Origin: Pseudomonas extremaustralis
Lineage (GTDB): Bacteria; Pseudomonadota; Gammaproteobacteria; Pseudomonadales; Pseudomonadaceae
Length of the DNA: 64,000 bases
Assembly: GCF_900102035.1 (NCBI RefSeq)
Contig: NZ_LT629689.1
Span: forward strand, 124,001-188,000
Direction: 5' to 3'
Every line of letters starts with the position of its first letter. Within the stretch, counting starts at the first letter, position 1. The position numbers and the translations under genes were made by a program. Below the pieces are notes generated by a model. The model was not told where the DNA came from and did not search any database. It was given only the letters and a program-made list of their open reading frames with translations. Positions 1-10,702 of the stretch are shown here, piece after piece.

Positions 1-23
1 TTTTATTAGAGGCACGGGATTAC

Positions 24-887
24 ATGGAAATCGGTCTGCGCGAGTGGCTGATCGTCATCGGCATTATTGTGATTGCCGGGATTCTTTTTGATGGCTGGCG
101 CCGCATGCGCGGTGGCAAGGGCAAGCTCAAATTCCGTCTGGACCGCAACCTGTCCAACTTGCCTGACGACGACGGCAGCGCCGAGCTGCTGGGGCCGCCC
201 CGTGTGCTGGATACCCATAAAGAGCCGCAGTTGGACGAGCACGACCTGCCGTCGATGAGCGCACCGCAGCGTGAAGCGCGGGAGCCGTCGTCCAAGCGTG
301 GCAAGCGCGGTAACGCGGCCGTTGCCGAACCCCATCAGGGCGACCTCAACCTCGATGTGGATGAAGGCCCGAGTTTCAGCAGCCGCGACGATGATTTCCC
401 GGACGAAAACGCTGGCAAGAACGCGCCACGCCAGACCGTCAACGATCAGCCTGCCGCGGAAGAAGTGCTGGTGATCAGCGTGATCTGCCGCGACGCCTCG
501 GGCTTCAAGGGCCCGGCGCTGTTGCAGAACATTCTGGAAAGCGGTCTGCGTTTTGGTGAGATGGACATCTTCCACCGCCACGAAAGCATGGCCGGTAACG
601 GCGAAGTGCTGTTTTCCATGGCCAACGCGGTCAAGCCCGGCACCTTCGACCTGGACGATATCGACCTGTTCAGCACCCCGGCGGTGAGCTTCTTCCTGGG
701 TCTGCCAGGTCCGCGTCACCCGAAACAAGCATTCGACGTGATGGTGGCCGCAGCCCGCAAGCTGTCCCAGGAACTCAACGGCGAACTCAAGGACGACCAA
801 CGCAGCGTCCTTACCGCCCAGACCATCGAACACTACCGTCAGCGCATCGTCGAGTTCGAGCGCCGTGCCCTGACACAGAAACGCTGA
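24..887 (+). CDS. zipA: Cell division protein ZipA
   Basis: ZipA is an essential inner-membrane division protein that tethers FtsZ protofilaments to the membrane at the septum. The 287-residue product has the expected plan: a short periplasmic N-terminus, one membrane segment at about residues 8-24 ([14 protein letters not shown]), a basic and then charged linker rich in Pro, Glu and Asp to about residue 145, and a C-terminal ZipA/FtsZ-binding domain (about 150-280) containing [10 protein letters not shown] and ending near the stop. The length matches Pseudomonas ZipA. It precedes ligA in the same direction, the usual Pseudomonas order, where smc normally lies upstream, outside this window. 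The ATG at 24 follows a GAGGCAC stretch that can act as ribosome binding site. Confidence 0.96.
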   Translation: MEIGLREWLIVIGIIVIAGILFDGWRRMRGGKGKLKFRLDRNLSNLPDDDGSAELLGPPRVLDTHKEPQLDEHDLPSMSAPQREAREPSSKRGKRGNAAVAEPHQGDLNLDVDEGPSFSSRDDDFPDENAGKNAPRQTVNDQPAAEEVLVISVICRDASGFKGPALLQNILESGLRFGEMDIFHRHESMAGNGEVLFSMANAVKPGTFDLDDIDLFSTPAVSFFLGLPGPRHPKQAFDVMVAAARKLSQELNGELKDDQRSVLTAQTIEHYRQRIVEFERRALTQKR

Positions 888-932
888 GGATTGGTTTCCA
901 GCGTTGTCACTAGAATAAGCGCACCAACATTT

Positions 933-3340
<2,408 letters not shown>

Positions 3341-3452
3341 TAGCGAGCGGGTTTGCCCCGCGTCGGGCTGCATAGCAGCCCATCACCCCAGCAAAGTGGA
3401 ACGATCCCAGGCGAGAAATGATCTAGTCTCTGTCACCCCTAGAGAGATCGCC

Positions 3453-4616
3453 ATGTTCCGCTACTTCGAACAACTCAGTTCGCGCATCGCTGCACCGTTC
3501 ATGGCCGACACTTCGCGTAACAGCAAGGTCTGGCAGTGCCGGTGCGGTCAGTCGCTGTTCTTTCGCAACAGCCAATGCCTGGCCTGTTCGGCGCTGCTGG
3601 GGTATCAACCGCAGCAAACGCGCCTGTCCTCACTGCAGCCCGGTCCCGTCGCCGACACGTGGCTTGCGGACGACAACCTCGATGCCGGCGCTTTTCGCCG
3701 TTGTGCCAACCTCGACACCCCGGCCGCCTGCAACTGGTTGATTCCCGCCCACAGCACCGCGTCGCTCTGCGTGGCGTGCAGCCTCAACCGCACCATCCCT
3801 GACCTGTCGATCGCGGAAAATGCCGACCGCTGGTGCAAGGTCGAAACCGCCAAGCGCCGGTTGGTGGCGCAGTTGATCAGCCTCGGCCTGCGAGTGGTGC
3901 CCAAGAGCGTCGACGAAGAGGCCGGCCTGGCCTTCGACTTCGTCGGCATAGACCTGGAAGGCAATGCGCCCATGACTGGCCACGCCAACGGTCTGATCAC
4001 CCTCGACATCAAGGAAGCCGACGACGCCCATCGCGAAACAATCCGCGTGCAGATGCGCGAACCGTACCGCACCTTGCTCGGCCACTTTCGACATGAAGTC
4101 GGCCATTACTATTGGGATCGCCTGATCGCCAACAGCGCTTGGCAGCAACCTTTTCGTAACCTGTTCGGCGACGAACGCGCCAGTTACGCGGACGCCCTCG
4201 AGCTGCACTACCAGAACGGCCCGCGGCCCGACTGGCAGCAAACCTGCGTCAGCGCCTACGCCACCATGCATCCCTGGGAAGACTGGGCCGAAACCTGGGC
4301 TCACTACCTGCATATGATGGACGCCGTCGACACTGCCCTGGGCTTTGGCATGAGTGCCCGCGAGATGGATCTGGACTACCAGCCGTTTCCTCTCGCCACC
4401 CTTTATGACCCCCAACATCCCGGCGGCCCGGCGTTTCTGTCTTTCGTCAACGCCTGGATCGAATTGGCCGGCATGCTCAACGAACTGTCCCGCGCCATGG
4501 GCCAGCCGGACTTCTATCCCTTCGTGCTGCCGCCGGCGGTGATTGCCAAGCTGCACTTCATCCACCTGGTGATCCAGGAGGAGGGTGGTCGGGCGGATGA
4601 GGCAGTTCTTCTGTAG
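3453..4616 (+). CDS. Putative zinc-binding metallopeptidase with N-terminal zinc ribbon
   Basis: The 387-residue protein starts with a zinc-ribbon segment (WQCRCG...CLAC around residues 28-50), a further CVAC motif near residue 109, and a gluzincin-type active-site motif HEVGH at 214-218 within GHFRHEVGHYYW. This arrangement matches the family of putative zinc-binding peptidases with a DUF2248-like zinc ribbon that is common in Pseudomonas; the substrate is unknown. No signal peptide is visible, so it is probably cytoplasmic. I chose the ATG at 3453 because it begins the conserved MFRYFEQL sequence; the longer open frame to 3288 overlaps ligA. The stop codon TAG lies inside the first arm of a REP-like palindrome. 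Confidence 0.82.
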   Translation: MFRYFEQLSSRIAAPFMADTSRNSKVWQCRCGQSLFFRNSQCLACSALLGYQPQQTRLSSLQPGPVADTWLADDNLDAGAFRRCANLDTPAACNWLIPAHSTASLCVACSLNRTIPDLSIAENADRWCKVETAKRRLVAQLISLGLRVVPKSVDEEAGLAFDFVGIDLEGNAPMTGHANGLITLDIKEADDAHRETIRVQMREPYRTLLGHFRHEVGHYYWDRLIANSAWQQPFRNLFGDERASYADALELHYQNGPRPDWQQTCVSAYATMHPWEDWAETWAHYLHMMDAVDTALGFGMSAREMDLDYQPFPLATLYDPQHPGGPAFLSFVNAWIELAGMLNELSRAMGQPDFYPFVLPPAVIAKLHFIHLVIQEEGGRADEAVLL

Positions 4617-4681
4617 GCGTGAGCTTGCTCGTGAAGGGTGCGGGTGTCTGTGAATTTTTCGCGAGCAAGCTCGCTCCTACG
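4612..4681. repeat. REP-like inverted pair
   Basis: GTAGGCGTGAGCTTGCTCGTGAA and TTCGCGAGCAAGCTCGCTCCTAC face each other about 25 bases apart. They belong to the GTAGGAGCGAGCTTGCTCGCG palindrome family repeated in P. fluorescens genomes and seen again at 60011-60153. The first arm supplies the TAG stop of the preceding gene. Confidence 0.75.
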
Positions 4682-4746
4682 GGGAATGGTCGGAGCCGGT
4701 AGGCAAGTGCTTGAACCATCGAATGTTTTTAATCCGGAACCAACGG

Positions 4747-4774
4747 TTGTAACTTCCGATCAGATCGGTACAAT
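4747..4774 (+). promoter_or_regulatory. Likely sigma-70 promoter of ffs
   Basis: TTGTAA at 4747-4752 and TACAAT at 4769-4774 are separated by 16 bases, a reasonable sigma-70 core promoter. A start near 4781 would give a short leader before the mature SRP RNA, in keeping with processing of 4.5S RNA from a precursor. Confidence 0.5.
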
Positions 4775-4806
4775 GGCGCGGCTTGCCGAGAGGCCAGCGT
4801 CGTTAT

Positions 4807-4916
4807 GGTGACCCCATCGGTCCCCCCGCAACGATTACCCGTGAACCTGGTCAGAGCCGGAAGGCAGCAGCCACAGCGGGAACATTGTGTGCCGGGGTGT
4901 GGCTGGTGGGGTTGCC
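4807..4916 (+). ncRNA. ffs: Signal recognition particle RNA (4.5S RNA)
   Basis: This is the bacterial small SRP RNA, which pairs with Ffh to target nascent membrane proteins to FtsY. The conserved apical domain is present: GGTCAGAGCC, the GGAA tetraloop, then GGCAGCAGCC (about 4849-4872). The ends form a long helix, for example ACCCCATC (4811-4818) with GGTGGGGT (4905-4912), extending outward to about 4807/4916. Relative to the E. coli motif, the pair closing the CC/GG stem is changed to G-C by two compensating substitutions, so the fold is kept. The 3' end has been a recombination target: a second, incomplete copy of its 3' portion lies about 1.1 kb downstream. Confidence 0.93.
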
Positions 4917-4928
4917 TCCATAACGCTC
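4837..4928 (+). repeat. Left copy of ffs-derived direct repeat (candidate att site)
   Basis: From ACCCGTGAACC to CCATAACGCTC this stretch is repeated at 5927-6009 with a few substitutions and a 9-base gap. It comprises the 3' two thirds of ffs plus the bases just after it, as expected when an integrase recombines at the 3' end of an RNA gene and leaves the RNA intact. Confidence 0.75.
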
Positions 4929-4992
4929 AACCGATTGATTCTTAACGGTTTTTCACTCTTTTCCACGTGGTGGTACAAAGAGTGATACATCT

Positions 4993-5269
4993 GTGTCGAC
5001 CATCCCGTCCTACCTTTTGTTGTCCCGCCACTCGGTCTATTACTTCCGAATCGTGGTGCCGGATATCATTCGCCCGCTGTTCCCCCAAAGAGAAATTCGT
5101 CGCTCCCTGCAAACCCGTTGCAAGCGGGAGGCGCTGATTCGTGGGCGTGACATTCTGGCCCAGGGCCAAGGTCTGTTCACGCAACGTCGGCAGCACGACC
5201 ACGACCATCAGCGTGACGACCTTCAACAACTACGTGAAGAGCCTGACGACCTTCTTTCGTCTGCGGTGA
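4993..5269 (+). pseudogene. Remnant of a phage/island-type tyrosine integrase (N-terminal part, frameshifted)
   Basis: From a GTG at 4993 the reading MSTIPSYLLLSRHSVYYFR...RREIRRSLQT-type sequence (actual motif REIRRSLQTRCKREA) is the arm-binding N-terminus seen in large integrases of genomic islands. Around 5160-5170 the coherent reading shifts by one base and continues as TTFNNYVKSLTTFFRLR up to a TGA at 5267-5269, which resembles the SAM-like core-binding domain. The catalytic domain with the R...H-x-x-R...Y residues is absent. The fragment is therefore frameshifted and truncated. It starts about 65 bases after the ffs repeat and points away from it, the usual place and direction of an integrase next to its att site. 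Confidence 0.7.
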
Positions 5270-5275
5270 GCGGCA

Positions 5276-5833
5276 TTACGGCCGGTAAAGCGGGAATACT
5301 TCCATTAACGGTGGTATCTCCTGGCCTATTTCTGCTGCGCTGTCAGAGGGGTTGCTCGGTTTTGGAATATTCCGGGCGAAGTGAAAGATGATGGTCTGGC
5401 CGGAGGTGCCATCCTTGTAATACTTGAAATAGCTGATCTCCGAGAATTGCCCGTCTTTACGCAGTGAATTGGGATAAAACATCATCGCGTAATCTATCCC
5501 GGTTCTATTGTCGGTCAGCAGGACTGCCGGCATATTCGGGTTTTCTTGTTGATGAAGCTGGATGGCACGTTTGGCGAGGTCGAGGGGTTTGAAGCGGTTC
5601 ATCTCGCGAGGCACGACGGTAAAGTCCACCATCTCATTCCAGGCATCCATGCTTTCCTCAGCAGGGAAATACTCCCACAAGCCCGGTTTTTGGAATTTCA
5701 GGACGAACGTCTTGCCGCCGAATACCACCGTTTTGGTATCGGCAATTGACGGACTGGACATGTCAGAGGTGAGCGGCGTGGCGCAGCCATAGAGCAGGAA
5801 GAAGGCGGATAACATAAGCAATGTGGCTTTCAT
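5276..5833 (-). CDS. Putative lipoprotein of unknown function
   Basis: I do not recognise a named family. The 185-residue product has a lipoprotein signal: Met-Lys start, a hydrophobic stretch (LLMLSAFFLLYG) and a Cys at about residue 17 in LLYGC. The Ser residue pattern after the Cys gives no clear Lol-avoidance signal, so outer-membrane attachment is possible. The mature part contains FGGKTFVLKFQKPGLWEYFP-like sequence and a PREMNRFKPLD segment and looks like a compact secreted domain. It converges on the broken integrase and lies wholly between the two ffs-derived repeats, so it is probably cargo left over from an excised or decayed island. The gene itself looks intact. Confidence 0.65.
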   Translation of the reverse strand: MKATLLMLSAFFLLYGCATPLTSDMSSPSIADTKTVVFGGKTFVLKFQKPGLWEYFPAEESMDAWNEMVDFTVVPREMNRFKPLDLAKRAIQLHQQENPNMPAVLLTDNRTGIDYAMMFYPNSLRKDGQFSEISYFKYYKDGTSGQTIIFHFARNIPKPSNPSDSAAEIGQEIPPLMEVFPLYRP

Positions 5834-6141
5834 TTCAATCCTTGAAAATGTGCGTCAATGTATTTTGCGCAAGTAACAGTAGCCCAACGCATCACTGAAT
5901 ACTTCCTTTATCGGGATCGAAAGTGAACCCGTGAACCTGGTCAGATCCGCAAGGAAGCAGCCACAGCGGGAACATTGTGTGCCGGGGCGTGGTTGCTTCC
6001 ATAACGCTCTTCCTTGCAATACCCCTTCTGTTTCATATCGAAAAATCTTTGATTACCGCCATCTGCCAAGTTGTATCGCGCAGTGCATGGCGAGTTTTTC
6101 CGTGCGTTGGTGGCGGGTGTATCGGGGCCCGCCGGAGGTCT
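5834..6141. other. Intergenic stretch right of the ffs scar
   Basis: Apart from the truncated ffs copy at 5927-6009, I see no gene here. The bases before it probably hold the promoter of the leftward lipoprotein gene; the bases after it lead into the 3' end of the solute-binding-like gene without a clear terminator. Confidence 0.6.
5927..6009 (+). repeat. Right, truncated ffs-derived repeat (candidate att site)
   Basis: ACCCGTGAACCTGGTCAG...CCATAACGCTC repeats 4837-4928. It carries the SRP apical domain with a GCAA instead of GGAA tetraloop but lacks the 5' strand needed to close the long helix and has a 9-base deletion in the 3' strand. It is therefore a fragment and not a second SRP RNA gene. 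Confidence 0.75.
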
Positions 6142-6894
6142 TCAACGTGCGGGGTCGCTGGCCGCGCGCTCCCCGGTATACCGCTGGATAATGTCGTCGA
6201 TTTCCCCCGACATCTTCATCCTCAGCAGGGTGCGCAGAATCCGCTGCGGTTGTATGTTCGGGTCATTGCGCACGATGCAGCCCAGGCTTTCTTCATTGAT
6301 CACGGCGACCTTGTGCAATCGGCGCCCGGTCGGCAGCCGCTGGTTGAAACGGTCGAAAATCCATTCATTGCTCACTGCGTACTGGAAGCGCCCCGCGATC
6401 AGTTTGTACAGCACTTGCTCTTCGCTGCGGGCATCGTCGCGGGTCAGTTGGCCGCTGGCGAACAGGGGGTCGAGGCTGGTGTAACGGTAGTTGAGTGCCG
6501 TACCGATCGTCTGTGGTGCCAGCCGGCTCACCTGTACCGGTTGAGCGTGGGTACTGACCAGCACATTGCGTTGCACCATCAACGGGATGCTCCAGATGTA
6601 ATCGCCGGACAGGTTGTTGAACCAGGCCTGGGTGACATAACAGCGCACATCGATATCGCCATGCTCCATGGCGGCGGCGATGCGTGCCCGGGCCAGGACG
6701 TGGAACTCGGCCGGACGACCTACCTGAGTGGCCAGGCTCACTAGCAGGTCGTACAAAATGCCCTGGACGGCCCGACCGTCCTCCACTTGTATCAAGGGCA
6801 TCGCCCAGCTGTCGGAAACCGAGAAGCGCAGCGGCGCCGGTGCGGCCAGGCTGGCCGTGGCAATCATCCATAAAGCGCCCAGAACTACACGCAT
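6142..6894 (-). CDS. Periplasmic solute-binding protein-like (SBP_bac_3 family)
   Basis: The 250-residue protein has a signal peptide (MRVVLGALWMIATASLAAPA, cleavage near residue 18) and the fold pattern of family 3 periplasmic solute-binding proteins: LRFSVSDSWAMPLI at the start, GILYDLLVSLA, a DIDVRCYVTQAW segment where binding proteins usually carry GxxD, and a C-terminal LLRMKMSGEIDDIIQRY helix. No transporter permease or ATPase lies nearby, so it is either an orphan binding protein or a sensor-like relative; the ligand is unknown. I chose the ATG at 6894 because it is preceded by GGAG and starts the signal peptide. It is divergent from dnaX. Confidence 0.75.
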   Translation of the reverse strand: MRVVLGALWMIATASLAAPAPLRFSVSDSWAMPLIQVEDGRAVQGILYDLLVSLATQVGRPAEFHVLARARIAAAMEHGDIDVRCYVTQAWFNNLSGDYIWSIPLMVQRNVLVSTHAQPVQVSRLAPQTIGTALNYRYTSLDPLFASGQLTRDDARSEEQVLYKLIAGRFQYAVSNEWIFDRFNQRLPTGRRLHKVAVINEESLGCIVRNDPNIQPQRILRTLLRMKMSGEIDDIIQRYTGERAASDPAR

Positions 6895-7027
6895 AGATTC
6901 TCCGGGTTCAGGCCTTTTCGGGGCCAATCGGGTGAGCTTAGTCAGATTAGGCGAGCGTGCCGGATGCAATTTCCCCCTTGCTCCGCTAGCATTACCGGCT
7001 TCCGCTTCTCAGTTGCGACGGTTTTCG

Positions 7028-9076
7028 ATGAGTTATCAGGTTCTTGCACGTAAATGGCGTCCGCGCTCGTTCCGCGAAATGGTCGGCCAGACCCATGTGC
7101 TCAAGGCTCTGATCAATGCCTTGGACAGCCAGCGGCTGCACCACGCTTATCTCTTCACGGGCACCCGTGGGGTGGGCAAGACTACCATTGCGCGCATCAT
7201 CGCCAAATGCCTTAACTGTGAAACTGGTATTACGTCGACGCCCTGCGGCACCTGTTCGGTGTGCCGGGAAATCGACGAAGGGCGTTTCGTCGACCTGATC
7301 GAGATCGACGCCGCGAGCCGTACCAAGGTCGAAGACACCCGTGAACTGCTGGACAACGTCCAGTACGCGCCGAGCCGCGGGCGCTTCAAGGTCTACCTGA
7401 TCGACGAAGTGCACATGCTCTCCAGCCACTCGTTCAACGCTTTGTTGAAAACCCTGGAAGAGCCGCCGCCCTACGTCAAATTCATTCTGGCCACCACCGA
7501 CCCGCAGAAACTTCCTGCGACAATTCTATCGCGGTGCCTGCAGTTTTCCCTGAAAAACATGACCCCCGAGCGCGTGGTCGAGCATTTGACCCATGTGCTG
7601 GGGGTCGAGAACGTCCCGTTCGAAGACGACGCCCTGTGGTTGCTCGGCCGCGCCGCCGACGGCTCCATGCGTGATGCCATGAGCCTCACCGACCAGGCCA
7701 TCGCCTTTGGTGAAGGCAAGGTCATGGCCGCCGATGTGCGCGCCATGCTCGGTACCCTGGACCACGGCCAGGTATTCGATGTGCTCCACGCGCTGATCGA
7801 AGGCGACGCCAAGGCGCTGCTCGAAGCGGTGCGCCACTTGTCGGAGCAGGGCCCGGACTGGAATGGCGTGCTTTCGGAAATCCTCAATGTGCTGCACCGC
7901 GTCGCCATCGCCCAGGCCTTGCCGGAAGGTGTCGACAACGGCCATGGCGACCGCGACCGCGTGTTGGCCCTGGCCCAGGCGCTGCCGGCCGAAGATGTGC
8001 AGTTCTACTACCAGATGGGCCTGATCGGCCGGCGTGACCTGCCGTTGGCGCCGGATCCGCGCGGTGGTTTTGAAATGGTCCTGCTGCGGATGCTGGCCTT
8101 CCGGCCCGCCGACACGGCAGACGCGCCGAGGCAGCCGCTAAAGCCAGTGGGGATCAGCCAGGCCACAGTTGATTCCGCCAAACCAGTGGCTGGCGCGACG
8201 GTCGTTGCGCCAGTGGTTGCTGCACCTGTTGCGCCGGCGCCTGAACCAGCGCCCGTTATGGCGCCGCCAGTGGCTGCGCCGGAGCCGGTTGCGGCGCCCG
8301 CGCCTGTGGTCGACTTGCCTTGGAATGACCCGGTAGACGCCGAACCCGAACCCCCACTGCAGCCCGCCGTGGAGCCCGTACTGGAAACCGCCGGCGAGCA
8401 GCCCGAACTGACGCCGATGCCCACCCCGCTCCCCGACAGTGTGGTGCCGGATGCGCCGGAGTGGGTCGCCGCCCCCGTGCCGGAGCCGACGTTGGCCCAG
8501 GTGGAGGCCGCTGTCCCCGGTATCGACCTCGACGATGAGCCGCCGCTGGACGAAGACTACATCGAGCCGGACATGGATTCGGCCTACAGCTACCTGGACG
8601 ACCTGGCCAGCGAACACACCGCCGAGCCAGCCCCCGAGCCCGACGTCGAGCCTGCCGCAGCACCGGCCACCGGCCTGGCCCTGCAATGGCTGGAACTGTT
8701 CCCGAAATTGCCGATCTCCGGGATGACCGGCAGCATCGCGGCCAACTGCACGCTGATTTCCATCGAGGGCGACCATTGGTTGTTGCACCTGGACCCGGCC
8801 CACAGCGCCCTGTTCAATGCGACCCAGCAGCGTCGCCTCAACGATGCCTTGAACCAGTACCATGAGCGCACGCTGACCATTACCATCGAGCTGATCAAGC
8901 CGGAGCAGGAAACCCCGGCCCAGGCCGCGACCCGTCGGCGTATCAACCGCCAGCGCGAGGCAGAAGAGTCGATCCACGCCGATCCGCTCATCCAGCAAAT
9001 GATGCAACAGTTCGGCGCAGTCGTTCGCCAAGATACAATTGAACCTGTCGAAGCCCCGGTGTCCCAGGCGTCATGA
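7028..9076 (+). CDS. dnaX: DNA polymerase III subunit tau (gamma/tau)
   Basis: DnaX is the clamp-loader ATPase; tau also holds the polymerase cores and the DnaB helicase together at the fork. The 682 residues contain Walker A GTRGVGKT at 45-52, a four-cysteine zinc module (CETGITSTPCGTCSVC), Walker B LIDEVHML, and the SRC motif in LSRCLQF. Residues about 370-560 are a low-complexity linker rich in Pro, Ala, Val and Glu, followed by the C-terminal tau domain. I see no A-AAA-AAG slippery heptamer of the E. coli type, so a frameshifted gamma form by that route is not indicated. The ATG at 7028 begins the conserved MSYQVLARKWRP. ybaB and recR follow in the classic order. Confidence 0.97.
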   Translation: MSYQVLARKWRPRSFREMVGQTHVLKALINALDSQRLHHAYLFTGTRGVGKTTIARIIAKCLNCETGITSTPCGTCSVCREIDEGRFVDLIEIDAASRTKVEDTRELLDNVQYAPSRGRFKVYLIDEVHMLSSHSFNALLKTLEEPPPYVKFILATTDPQKLPATILSRCLQFSLKNMTPERVVEHLTHVLGVENVPFEDDALWLLGRAADGSMRDAMSLTDQAIAFGEGKVMAADVRAMLGTLDHGQVFDVLHALIEGDAKALLEAVRHLSEQGPDWNGVLSEILNVLHRVAIAQALPEGVDNGHGDRDRVLALAQALPAEDVQFYYQMGLIGRRDLPLAPDPRGGFEMVLLRMLAFRPADTADAPRQPLKPVGISQATVDSAKPVAGATVVAPVVAAPVAPAPEPAPVMAPPVAAPEPVAAPAPVVDLPWNDPVDAEPEPPLQPAVEPVLETAGEQPELTPMPTPLPDSVVPDAPEWVAAPVPEPTLAQVEAAVPGIDLDDEPPLDEDYIEPDMDSAYSYLDDLASEHTAEPAPEPDVEPAAAPATGLALQWLELFPKLPISGMTGSIAANCTLISIEGDHWLLHLDPAHSALFNATQQRRLNDALNQYHERTLTITIELIKPEQETPAQAATRRRINRQREAEESIHADPLIQQMMQQFGAVVRQDTIEPVEAPVSQAS

Positions 9077-9118
9077 CACCGGGCTACTTATTGATCCACG
9101 TACTTTGAGGTGATTCCC

Positions 9119-9457
9119 ATGATGAAAGGTGGCATGGCCGGCCTGATGAAGCAGGCGCAGCAGATGCAGGAAAAGATGGCCAAGATGCAGGAAGAATTGG
9201 CCAACGCCGAAGTCACCGGTAAAGCCGGTGGCGATATGGTCAGCGTGGTCATGACCGGTCGTCACGACATCAAGCGTGTGAGCATCGACCCAAGCGTATT
9301 GCCAGGCGCCAGCGAAGATGACCTGGAAATGCTCGAGGCGTTGTTCGCTGCGGCCGTCAATGACGCGGTGCGCAAGATCGAGGCCAACAGCCAGGACAAA
9401 ATGTCCGGTGTGACCGCAGGCATGCAACTGCCGCCGGGTATGAAGCTGCCGTTCTGA
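9119..9457 (+). CDS. ybaB: YbaB/EbfC family nucleoid-associated protein
   Basis: This small protein (112 residues) belongs to the YbaB/EbfC family of dimeric DNA-binding, nucleoid-associated proteins. It shows the typical N-terminal Met/Gln-rich amphipathic helix ([20 protein letters not shown]), the central [20 protein letters not shown] strands, and a C-terminal [12 protein letters not shown] tail. It follows dnaX by 42 bases with a GAGGTGATT ribosome binding site and is presumably cotranscribed with it. Two consecutive ATG codons (9119 and 9122) both fit; the first is given. A hairpin terminator follows at 9493-9523. Confidence 0.94.
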   Translation: MMKGGMAGLMKQAQQMQEKMAKMQEELANAEVTGKAGGDMVSVVMTGRHDIKRVSIDPSVLPGASEDDLEMLEALFAAAVNDAVRKIEANSQDKMSGVTAGMQLPPGMKLPF

Positions 9458-9492
9458 TCGGCCTGCTCTGACGGGCGGGAGCTACTAGACTC

Positions 9493-9523
9493 AAATGCCA
9501 GGCCAAGCGCCTGGCATTTTTGT
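9493..9523 (+). terminator. Rho-independent terminator after ybaB
   Basis: AAATGCCAGGC-CAAGC-GCCTGGCATTT is a strong stem followed by a short T-rich run (TTTTTGTTT), ending the dnaX-ybaB transcript before the oxidoreductase gene. Confidence 0.85.
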
Positions 9524-9601
9524 TTACACCGATCCGATCGAACGTCGGCGCGGCAAGCATGGTCTGCACCCTATACCGATGGATTCGTCAAGGAGCCCCT
9601 G

Positions 9602-10636
9602 ATGCCTCAAGAACCGATTCTTAACCAGCGCATTGTGCTGGTCTCGCGCCCCCAAGGTGCACCGACCCCGGAAAACTTCCGTCTGGAGCGCGTGACCCTG
9701 CCAGAGTTGGCGGACGGCCAGGTCCTGCTGAAAACCCTGTACCTGTCCCTCGATCCCTACATGCGCGGACGCATGAGCGACGCACCTTCCTACGCCGCAC
9801 CGGTGGAAATCGACGAGGTGATGACCGGTGGTGCCGTCAGCCGTATCGAGCAGTCGCGTAATCCGAAATTCGAGGTGGGTGACCTAGTGGTCGGCTCGAC
9901 CGGTTGGCAGAGCCACAGCATTTCCGATGGTCGCAACCTGATGCCGATGCCCAAGGGGCTGGCCCGTCCGTCCATGGCCCTGGGGGTATTGGGCATGCCG
10001 GGCATGACCGCCTACATGGGCCTGATGGACATCGGCCAGCCCAAGGTCGGGGAAACCCTGGTGGTCGCGGCGGCGTCCGGCGCGGTGGGCTCGGTGGTGG
10101 GGCAGGTGGCCAAGCTCAAGGGCTTGCGCGTGGTCGGGATTGCCGGTGGTGCCGACAAGTGCCGCTACGTGGTGGATGAGTTGGGCTTCGATGCCTGCAT
10201 CGATCACAAAAGCGAGAACTTCGTCGATGAGCTGGCCCTGGCTTGCTTCAAAGGCGTGGATATCTACTTCGAGAACGTTGGCGGCAAGGTATTCGATGCC
10301 GTGATGCCTTTGCTCAACCCCAAGGCGCGCATTCCGTTGTGCGGGCTGATCGCCGGTTACAACACTCATCAACCGCCGAGCGGTCCCGACCGGTTGCCGG
10401 CGCTGCAACGTACCTTGCTGACCAAGCGTGTGCGCATCCAGGGTTTTATCGTGTTTGACGACTATGGCGATCGCCAGCCTGAGTTCCTCAGTGCGATGGC
10501 GCCGTGGGTGCGGGACGGCAAGATCAAGTTCCGCGAAGATGTGGTCGACGGCCTGGAGCAGGCGCCCGAAGCCTTTATCGGTTTGCTCGAAGGGCGCAAC
10601 TTCGGCAAGTTGGTGGTGCGGGTCGCGCAGGATTGA
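9602..10636 (+). CDS. NADP-dependent medium-chain oxidoreductase (CurA / leukotriene B4 reductase type)
   Basis: The 344-residue product is a zinc-independent medium-chain dehydrogenase/reductase of the subfamily that includes E. coli CurA and 2-alkenal/15-oxoprostaglandin reductases; these reduce the double bond of alpha,beta-unsaturated carbonyls with NADPH. Visible hallmarks are LSLDPYMRGRM near the N-terminus, the Rossmann glycine motif AASGAVGSVVGQ at about 155-166, GxxxxK in GIAGGADKC, and the C-terminal KLVVRV. The zinc ligands of alcohol dehydrogenases are absent. Its own substrate cannot be told from sequence. It sits between ybaB and recR, which are adjacent in E. coli, but is separated from ybaB by a terminator. 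Confidence 0.88.
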   Translation: MPQEPILNQRIVLVSRPQGAPTPENFRLERVTLPELADGQVLLKTLYLSLDPYMRGRMSDAPSYAAPVEIDEVMTGGAVSRIEQSRNPKFEVGDLVVGSTGWQSHSISDGRNLMPMPKGLARPSMALGVLGMPGMTAYMGLMDIGQPKVGETLVVAAASGAVGSVVGQVAKLKGLRVVGIAGGADKCRYVVDELGFDACIDHKSENFVDELALACFKGVDIYFENVGGKVFDAVMPLLNPKARIPLCGLIAGYNTHQPPSGPDRLPALQRTLLTKRVRIQGFIVFDDYGDRQPEFLSAMAPWVRDGKIKFREDVVDGLEQAPEAFIGLLEGRNFGKLVVRVAQD

Positions 10637-10702
10637 CCATTTGACGCTAATCCGGAGCGCGGGTATAAACCGCGTCTCGTCGTTTTGTCGGACCCATGCC
10701 CC

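Noticed and set aside
5927..6009. A second functional SRP RNA gene
   Set aside because: The copy lacks the 5' strand of the long helix and has a 9-base deletion in the 3' strand.
7028..9076. Programmed frameshift in dnaX
   Set aside because: No A-rich slippery heptamer of the E. coli type is visible in the relevant part of the gene.
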